Shown here in pieces: positions 45,364 through 51,589 of a stretch of DNA of 51,589 nt. A program made the translations under genes and the position numbers. Positions within the stretch are counted from its first letter, which is position 1, and every line of letters begins with the position of its first letter. Under the pieces are notes generated by a model. The model made no database searches. It saw nothing but the letters and a program-made list of their open reading frames with translations, and was not told where the DNA came from. The stretch is taken from the NCBI GenBank assembly GCA_049999765.1, contig JBNGIQ010008825.1:45507-97095 (forward strand), read 5' to 3'. The DNA comes from Phaeoceros laevis (Eukaryota; Anthocerotophyta; Anthocerotopsida; Notothyladales).

Positions 45364-46723
45364 ATGGCAGAGGGTGCGCTCTTCCGAAGAGTGTGTACAG
45401 TAGCTGGGGGAGGATGCAGGGACTTGCACGCCTGGTCACTGCATTCTTGCAGTAAGCCCAGGGCCATTCTGGCCATTCAATGTTGGCGGAAGGCGGGTCA
45501 GCTGCCCTTCCAAGGGCAGCATTCATGTCTCGTGCCGCGGCCCCCGGTAATGGCTGCCTGGCTGCGAGACCGGAGCCGGGTGCTTGTCTGTGCCTTCGCA
45601 ACTCAGGATAGCAGAGTTGTGAAGAAGAGAAATGGACAGTCTGTGGTTGGGTCGGAGGAGGATATGAAGATATCTGTGTCTTTTGCGTCAGAGATGGAAG
45701 AACCTAGGACATTCAGCTCAGACGAGGTAGCGTCAGCATCGGTTTCTTCTGACAGCATTCCGGTGAGTCGAGCAGTTCATTTGCCTCTATTGTTTTCTTC
45801 ATCCTGGCATGGGCTGAACAGCATCTAATTGCTGGTTGTTTGGCAGTGGCAAAAAGGTCTTCAAATGGACCTCGCTGGAGGTGCCATACTGACTGCTTCA
45901 GTTGTTATGATGGCAGTGATTGGTTTTCTTCTGAAACCAAAGGAAGATTCCCAGGGCTCTGTGTCTGATCTGGTCAAGAGAGGTCAATTGAGAGCTGACA
46001 GAGCTGAGTATGTCCTTCCTAGCCTTCAGCATCAGTTCCATGTCTGTGTGAGAAGTCATAAGATTTTTTGAGTATGGCACTTTTGCAGCACTGAGATGTC
46101 ATAGTATTCTTGATGTGAAAAGGTCTGGTTGTTGTACATTTCTGCCATGCGAGCTGTGACCTTGGCCTGTCAGGCTTTTGCTGAACTCCTGCTCTTTCGG
46201 TTGCAGTTCGAGACTCCTGAACTATGAAGATCCGTTTAACAACCCCATGGTACAAGTTGGAGACAAAGACTCAACTGTGCAAATGGATGGACGACGGTTC
46301 CGAGTGCAACCTGTGGTGCTTACACCAGAGAAGGTTCAAAGCCACCAATCCAGGAGGACTCAGGCGTATAGGTGGAAAAGGCCTGTTGTTTTTCTCAACG
46401 AAGGTGATACTGTTCCAGAGGGAGTGGATCCTGACGAGGTTAGATGGATCCCGGTTAATCATCCTTTTGCAACAACAAACAACTACATCGATGAAGAATT
46501 GGCACAGAAGAACGTGTACCAAACCAGCGGTGTACCTTCGAGAGTGCGTGCAGAACATGAAGCTTTGCGCAAAAAGATGATGGAAGCTATGGGCAAGGTA
46601 GGCACCTGACATATGTGCATGTTGCGTCCATTGCCTGCTGTATTTATGCAGAGGTTGTGGTATCATGTTCGTTCCGTTTTCCAGGAACCCGTCACCGAGG
46701 TCGCTAATGACTTGGGGGAATAA
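45364..46723 (+). CDS. Conserved plastid single-pass membrane protein
   Basis: Four exons join to 329 residues: 45364-45762, 45847-46007, 46207-46597, 46685-46723. The first 75 residues are Ala/Arg/Ser-rich and lack acidic residues until late, as expected for a plastid transit peptide. A Ser/Glu-rich segment follows, one hydrophobic helix (ILTASVVMMAVIGFLL, about 147-163), then a conserved soluble domain with NYEDPFNNPM, VQMDGRRFRV, RRTQAYRWKRPVVFLNEGD, DPDEVRWIPVNHPFATT and QKNVYQTSGVP. The soluble domain resembles a family found across green plants that I know only as uncharacterised. ATG 45364 was chosen over the upstream in-frame ATG-like codon because it starts the transit-peptide-like run. 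The gene converges on plastid GPAT. Confidence 0.8.
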
Positions 46724-47164
46724 TCCGTGGAGGGATCCTGGTCAATGACAGGTCAAGCCCTAGAATATGCGTTGTCAAACTACGTAGAGATTGTGGTTGC
46801 AAGTACTGAGGTTTCCACGCCTTTGTGATGCCGGCAAGTCGAATTTATGTGGATGCGCTGGGGCAGGTCAGGATAGACTCTTACATGCTTGCCTATCTTT
46901 CGAGGCCCTGAACAGGTGTTAGAGTGTGACAACATCACTGCTATGTGTAAATACCTGCTGGACAGTTATCCTTCACAAGTGACCCGAATTGAAGCTGCAA
47001 AAGTCTATAAAAATATGTTAAGCTGCTCTCTTGAATCTTGATGTATGCTACATGCTGCAGAATTGCATTGCTGCTCACCAACAAGAATGGTCCAACTGGC
47101 AGGCTCTTGACTTTAAAATGGCGAATTCCTAACAGTGTACAAATGACTGGGCCTGTTGTCAGTC
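46724..47164. other. Convergent intergenic region
   Basis: A 441-bp stretch between the plastid membrane protein gene and GPAT, expected to contain both 3' UTRs. Nothing else is visible. Confidence 0.5.
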
Positions 47165-50100
47165 TCATTGGACCAGGCTATCCGGCCCAGGTAGGCCCCA
47201 AGGTTGGCTGAGTAGTACGTCTGAATTAGATGCCGAAAGGCCCTTTCCACCATTAATTGCTTGATCAATAACTGTGTACTGGCTATCAACTATCTTATAT
47301 ACGACCTGCGCAAAGAGTTCCTTTCCCTGCAGCCAAAGCCATGACTTGTTAGAGATACTGGCAAACAGCGCATACTTCAGGAGAAGTAAACAGACTGATA
47401 TAACAATCTCTTACCTCCCTTTTCAGGTCTTGAATACCGTCAGTAATTTCATTGAAGTTAAGCTCTGGGGACGCGACAAGACCACAACCAGTGTAGTTCA
47501 TCAAGCGTCTTTCGCCTATCTCCTTCTCGACCTATATGTGGTTCGTCGGCATGTCAGCACAATGATGACGCCACAAAGGCTTGTGTTAAGCTGCGGGGCC
47601 TGATGTCACCTGCTCGACATACCTTCCTTGGAGGTGGCATGACGTCGTAAGAGAGTAGAGACAGCGCATAGATGTGGCCCGGAGCTTTTCCATGCGTAAG
47701 CATCAATCTCCTCATGTGATCCACTGCAGATGAATCGAAAGCAGCCTGATGCAATAGAAAAACAAAATAAGCTGAAGGAGACTGTGAAACAAGCAAAACT
47801 AGCTCTTGGAAAGCCAGAACGCACACGACTGGATGTCTTCAAACTTACTGGCTTCCAATGGGTGGTTATGGGGTCGGGGCGATCTCGACCACCACTGGGA
47901 GCAATCCATATTAGAACCCCTTTTTCTTGACTGCAATGAAAAGAACGGTGGTGTGCGAGTAAGATCGATGGCGCCGGCACATGCACTGGTTGCTACAGAT
48001 AAAGACTACAAAATAATCCAACCTGAGTTGATCACACATCACACTAAGGGTTCGGCGGTTAGCCTTCTGCTTCATTTCTGCTTCTTCTGGCACATCATTG
48101 ATGTGCTTTTTTGAGTAGACACAGAACAAATTCCTAACGGAGACCAACAAATTATCAGAAGCCTCGTTGCAGGGCCGTGCGTAGGGAAACCAACGCAGAA
48201 ACCCCAGAAACAGCCATCAGCCTAGAACCATCACAGCTCAGGTTCTAGTGGCCCGCACATGCTTCAACCATAGACCTACAAATAAACTTGACAGGAAGTA
48301 CTTGCACACCTTCCCATGCTGAAAGGCTTGCAAAAGGGGTCACTCACAACTCTATCTCCTGCCACATATGTCTGCGAGGACGTCGAATACATATTGATCA
48401 AAACAAGATAAAACAAATCCAAGCTGCAAAATGGCCAGCAAATTTTTGCTTCACTCACCACCCTCTCAGCAAGGTATGGATGTGAAGACTCCAGTAACAA
48501 AGCAATCACTGCAGGATCCGCTTCTGTTTGGTGATTCGAATATAAAACAATATTGTGGCCCTGAAAAGGAGTGCATGCCAACAGTCTGGCTTTTTAGTGC
48601 AGGCTTTTCCTGATTGCTGCATCTGGGGTCGACTTCACATTCTTTCTGGTCAACTCGCTAGGCTGCAAAATACGCTACATGGTTAACAGCAAGCAGGCGG
48701 AGTTCCAGACCTGTTGCAGGTATCGCTGCATTTCATCAAAAATATGCAGATTACCGACGAAGGAGTTTCTGCAAAATAGGTGTGGCGACATCAATCAACA
48801 GTCAACTGTAGTGCCCTAGAGTTCGTCATAATTCCTTGCTCCAAACGAACTGCTTTCAAACTTAAGTACACAACAATGTACTTGAAATTGATCAGTTGGC
48901 GAATGTAGTTCTGCCCAAATTTGTAGTAGTTGTAAGGCTCCGTCATACGCTCATGATATGGTTGGAAAGTGAAAGGGTACTGCTCGATCATGGATGAAAT
49001 TGATGAGTAAGAAAGCAAAAAGCCATAGTCACTTAGCAGCAAGAAGCTGCAAGGAGTAGAAAAACCCTACAACATGCTCACCTCAAACTGCAAGAGAATC
49101 CTATCACAGACAGTTGCCATTATTTTAACCACGAGCTCCCTTGCGTTTGCAGTACCACTTTCCAGGACCTGCGTTCAGTAACATCTCGCTTCCGTCAGCG
49201 CATGAATAGTTCAAGCCTGGTCTTGAATTGTCTTAGAAAGAAATGAAACAGCATGTTCACCTCGATGCAGGTCTATTGGAACTTACAGCATCTCGGTAGT
49301 TGCAGTAAAGCTCGGTCAGGCCAGCCCCTCCTCTTTTTGGGAGTCGTTTAGCCTCCACTTCCTTCCTAATGCCCGCCAGCAGTTCTGCACACGAAAAATG
49401 TCAGATCCAGGAGTTGCCTGCATTTCCGGAGCAAAGGACTCCAGCCCTAACACGACTCTCGATTCCTTCGAGGGAGATACGACGGTCAGTAGTTGCAAAG
49501 ACAAAATGCCCGAGAAAGAATGTCTCCTACATTCCTCGTTGACTCCGCATGGTTCTAAGATCAAGCTGTGCGAGCCTCTCAAGTAACAACCGGAATGAGA
49601 TAAGTAATTCTTGCACAGAACCTTCCTACTAATGAGAGGACGCCCCTTAGACATAGCTAACCATCAAACTCAGAAGCAGACCTCTCATTCTTCCTTTGAC
49701 TAGAAAATGTTGATCCCACTCACAGACTCCATCGCCTCAATTGGAAGCAGGAAGTATTGGACGGCGTTGGATTTGTGTTCTAGAAGTAAGCACAGTCCTC
49801 GGTTGCTACAGTCCAAAGCAATCCAGATTCAATTCGGCAGCCTTCTGTGTACCTTCCTCAGAAGTGACACCGAGGAATGTGTTGGAGTGATTGGCCTCCA
49901 CATCGGACAGTAATGGCTCCGCGCCAGCGCCCGCATCTTGCTCTGTTCTCAGCCCCGCACTAGTCGCCTCTGCTAGCTCTGTGACGGCTCTGGATCCCAC
50001 CCTGCGCCTACTGCTCTCCTTGGGTGCACAGAAGATAGAGGTCAGACAGAGCCTGCTGCTACTGCTGCCACTAGACGCGCTACGGACGCTGCTGCTGGCG

Positions 50101-50171
50101 AGTCCTGCGTGCGGACAGCAGAGGAGCCTGGGCACCGCCACTCCTGCTGGCGACAGTGAGACCGCCATCAT
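47165..50171 (-). CDS. ATS1: Plastid glycerol-3-phosphate acyltransferase (ATS1/GPAT)
   Basis: Stromal enzyme that acylates the sn-1 position of glycerol-3-phosphate from acyl-ACP, the first step of plastid glycerolipid synthesis. Twelve exons: 49853-50171, 49287-49384, 49082-49168, 48882-48979, 48711-48768, 48459-48560, 48310-48371, 48043-48133, 47849-47992, 47623-47745, 47415-47531, 47165-47326, giving 486 residues. The N-terminal 90 residues are a Ser/Arg-rich transit peptide. Landmarks: [32 protein letters not shown], the catalytic H(X)4D block [74 protein letters not shown] and DVMPPP. Exon 9 opens in frame but adds about 20 residues before LIWIAPSGG that angiosperm enzymes lack, so its 5' end may be mis-set. 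Confidence 0.95.
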
Positions 50172-50648
50172 CTCTACAGCCCGAGCTCGTCCTGCTTGTT
50201 CTACAGGTGCTCAGTCCTTCCAATGCTGCCTGCTCAGCCCATAAGCGTACATGGAAGTCGGGGACTCAATGCACCTCAACGAACCCTTCGGTCAGATGAA
50301 CGCCGAACCTGCCAGGCTGATCGCTTTGACACCCATCGTGAAGGACAATGGCCGGTTGTGATTTGGATTAGGCGATTAGGCAAGGCGGACAGCTCTATAA
50401 CTGGCCCGCGAAAGGCTTTCAAATGACTACACTTGGGTAGTTATAACACTGGGAGGTGGCAGAGGAAATAAAGACCACCGCACCGCGGGTCTGGCAAAGA
50501 GTCGTGGCAAAGCCTGGAAGGAAGGATTTATCACGAGCTTAGTGCCGAAAATCTTAGTTGCATTGCAACTTGAAACGTGAAACGTTGCTAAAGTTTCTGA
50601 AACGTTTCTTTCATTTTGAAGGATAAGATACCGTTTAATAATTTTGTA
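50172..50648. promoter_or_regulatory. Upstream region of the GPAT gene
   Basis: Probable promoter of GPAT. The plus-strand frames here are shadows of exon 1 or too short to call. Near 50560-50610 the text TTGAAACGTGAAACGTTGCT contains a repeated GAAACGT. Confidence 0.4.
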
Positions 50649-50663
50649 ATTAAAATTTAATTT
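50649..50663. repeat. Target-site duplication, left copy
   Basis: ATTAAAATTTAATTT, repeated exactly at 51101-51115 on the other side of SINE copy B. Confidence 0.85.
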
Positions 50664-51100
50664 CATCCCGCGAGGGATACCCCAATGGTAGGGCGTGAGC
50701 CCTACCATTGGGCCGGTGGGGGTTTAACCCCTGCCACCGGTAGCGGCTCCTCTTGAATGTGAATGTAATCTTTCCGATCTGGGCGATAGGCCGACCGGTC
50801 AACAAAGCGGCGAGAGCTTGGCAAGGACTGGCTGGGGTGGGGCTCTTTGAGGAGGGGCTTGTGCGCCTTGGCACACGAGCTGTGCTGCTCGCGCATAGGC
50901 TCGGCGGTCTGGCGATTGGCAACGTGGCCCAAGAGCAATAGAAATCGCCGCGAGGTCTCAAGTTTGAAGTCTCAAGTTGAATTCTAGAAGCTTGGGGCGC
51001 AACGGACATGGTAAAAGAGTAAGCTCAACAAGGATATAAAAATGTAAATATAAACAATTTGAGTCTAATATAAAAACGCGCCGCAATTCACTATTAAAAA
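50664..51100 (+). mobile_element. SINE-like retroelement, copy B
   Basis: This 437-bp element has the same 5' and 3' ends as 8881-9351. It is flanked by the perfect 15-bp duplication ATTAAAATTTAATTT. The 5' end folds into a perfect hairpin, CCCAATGGTAGGGC, GTGA, GCCCTACCATTGGG (from about 50681). Immediately after it, GGGGTTTAACCCC resembles a tRNA B box about 40 bases after the A-box-like TGGTAGGGCGT, so the head may be tRNA-derived (inference). The 3' end is A-rich. It encodes no protein. Its perfect duplication suggests it is younger than copy A. Confidence 0.88.
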
Positions 51101-51108
51101 ATTAAAAT

Positions 51109-51396
51109 TTAATTTTGTAAATATTTAATACCAAAATATGAATATTGTGACATGTTCTTTCCACTTTGAGCATGCATGAGCAGTATCTGCTTCACGGCCT
51201 CCAGCAACTCCGTCTGATCTAGCTCGTCCTCACCCCCACTCCCGCCTGCGCTATTGTAGGCTATGGCCAACACCCTCCGAGAATCCGTCACTGCGTTGGC
51301 CGAGTGCCGCTTCTGCAGACCGGAGATGTGCTTCAGGAAGGCATCCTCCGTTGCCCGTTGCTTGCCAGTGCCAGTGCCAGCTGAGACGGAGGCCAT
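51109..51396 (-). CDS. Partial unrecognised gene next to SINE copy B
   Basis: A 95-codon frame from ATG 51396 with a plausible N-terminus rich in Ser, Ala and Gly, then a helical stretch (AFLKHISGLQKRHSANAV, TELLEAVKQILLMHAQ). The last ten or so codons enter AT-rich sequence and the SINE target-site duplication, so the gene either ends here or was interrupted there. No clear splice donor was found before the SINE. I do not recognise the family. Confidence 0.4.
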   Translation of the reverse strand: MASVSAGTGTGKQRATEDAFLKHISGLQKRHSANAVTDSRRVLAIAYNSAGGSGGEDELDQTELLEAVKQILLMHAQSGKNMSQYSYFGIKYLQN

Positions 51397-51481
51397 GGCA
51401 GCAGAAGCAGCAGCATGAGAAGGCAGACGCCTAGCCCCCGCTCCTCCAGCAGCCGCAGCAGCTGCTGCCCCTCCGTCACTG

Positions 51482-51559
51482 CCCGCTCTGCCTGCCTCCA
51501 GCCATGGCCGCTCCGTCCCTGCCAGCCCCGCCCGCTCTGCCTGCCTCCAGCCATGGCCG
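51482..51559. repeat. Direct repeat, 29 bp, period 49
   Basis: CCCGCTCTGCCTGCCTCCAG and nine further bases occur at 51482-51510 and 51531-51559. The surrounding GC-rich region runs to the end of the window. Confidence 0.9.
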
Positions 51560-51589
51560 ACGGCCAGCAGCCGTAGGAGCCCAGCCCCG

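Noticed and set aside
10227-50171. A lipid or jasmonate gene cluster linking AOC and GPAT
   Set aside because: The two genes are 36 kb apart with unrelated genes between, and no other pathway member is present.

Overview
This is a nuclear window from a plant-lineage (streptophyte) eukaryote. Genes are split by short GT-AG introns (about 75-470 bp) and several products are plant-type: an allene oxide cyclase, a plastid soluble-type glycerol-3-phosphate acyltransferase, a farnesylatable DnaJ ending in CAQQ, a plant-type NUP93 and an LRR-WD40 protein of a plant-specific layout. I cannot name the species. Short introns and many young repeats would suit an alga of the charophyte grade, a bryophyte or a small-intron lycophyte.

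Layout, left to right. 1-150 is a GGATGG microsatellite. A type I DnaJ lies at 799-2784 (+), followed by an unrecognised exon at 3731-4380 (+) and a gene-poor stretch. A HAD hydrolase is at 6635-7270 (-). A repeat-rich stretch follows, with a SINE copy (8881-9351). Allene oxide cyclase (10227-11357, -) and a TLC-domain membrane protein (12097-13201, +) diverge. NUP93 (13626-17725, -, 15 exons) diverges from an ABITRAM/FAM206 homologue (18126-19427, +, 6 exons). The LRR-WD40 gene (19868-23218, -, 7 exons) is followed by an intron-bearing, frameshifted copy of part of NUP93 (about 23940-24710) and a broken CHAT-domain relic (26254-26690). An 18-exon gene for a 1,209-residue coiled-coil protein fills 27009-32713 (-).

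After a 100-N gap comes an AT-rich island (33.9-35.1 kb) leading into a single-exon gene with three copies of a roughly 50-residue repeat (35110-36264, +). The stretch 36.3-41.6 kb is mobile-element debris: inverted repeats, a tRNA-like SINE remnant, a piggyBac-like MITE and tandem duplications. An ANP32-type acidic LRR protein follows (41656-43116, -), then a probable plastid membrane protein (45364-46723, +) converging on plastid GPAT (47165-50171, -, 12 exons). A second SINE copy with a perfect 15-bp target-site duplication (50664-51100) abuts a partial gene at the right edge.

The genes are unrelated housekeeping functions and there is no operon or metabolic cluster. AOC and GPAT are both plastid lipid enzymes but 36 kb apart. 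Exon boundaries were placed by hand from splice consensus, reading-frame continuity and remembered family sequence, so they are predictions. The most notable items are the triple-repeat protein, the two SINE insertions with their duplications, the NUP93 partial duplicate, the MITE, the CHAT relic and the identical sequence flanking all three assembly gaps.
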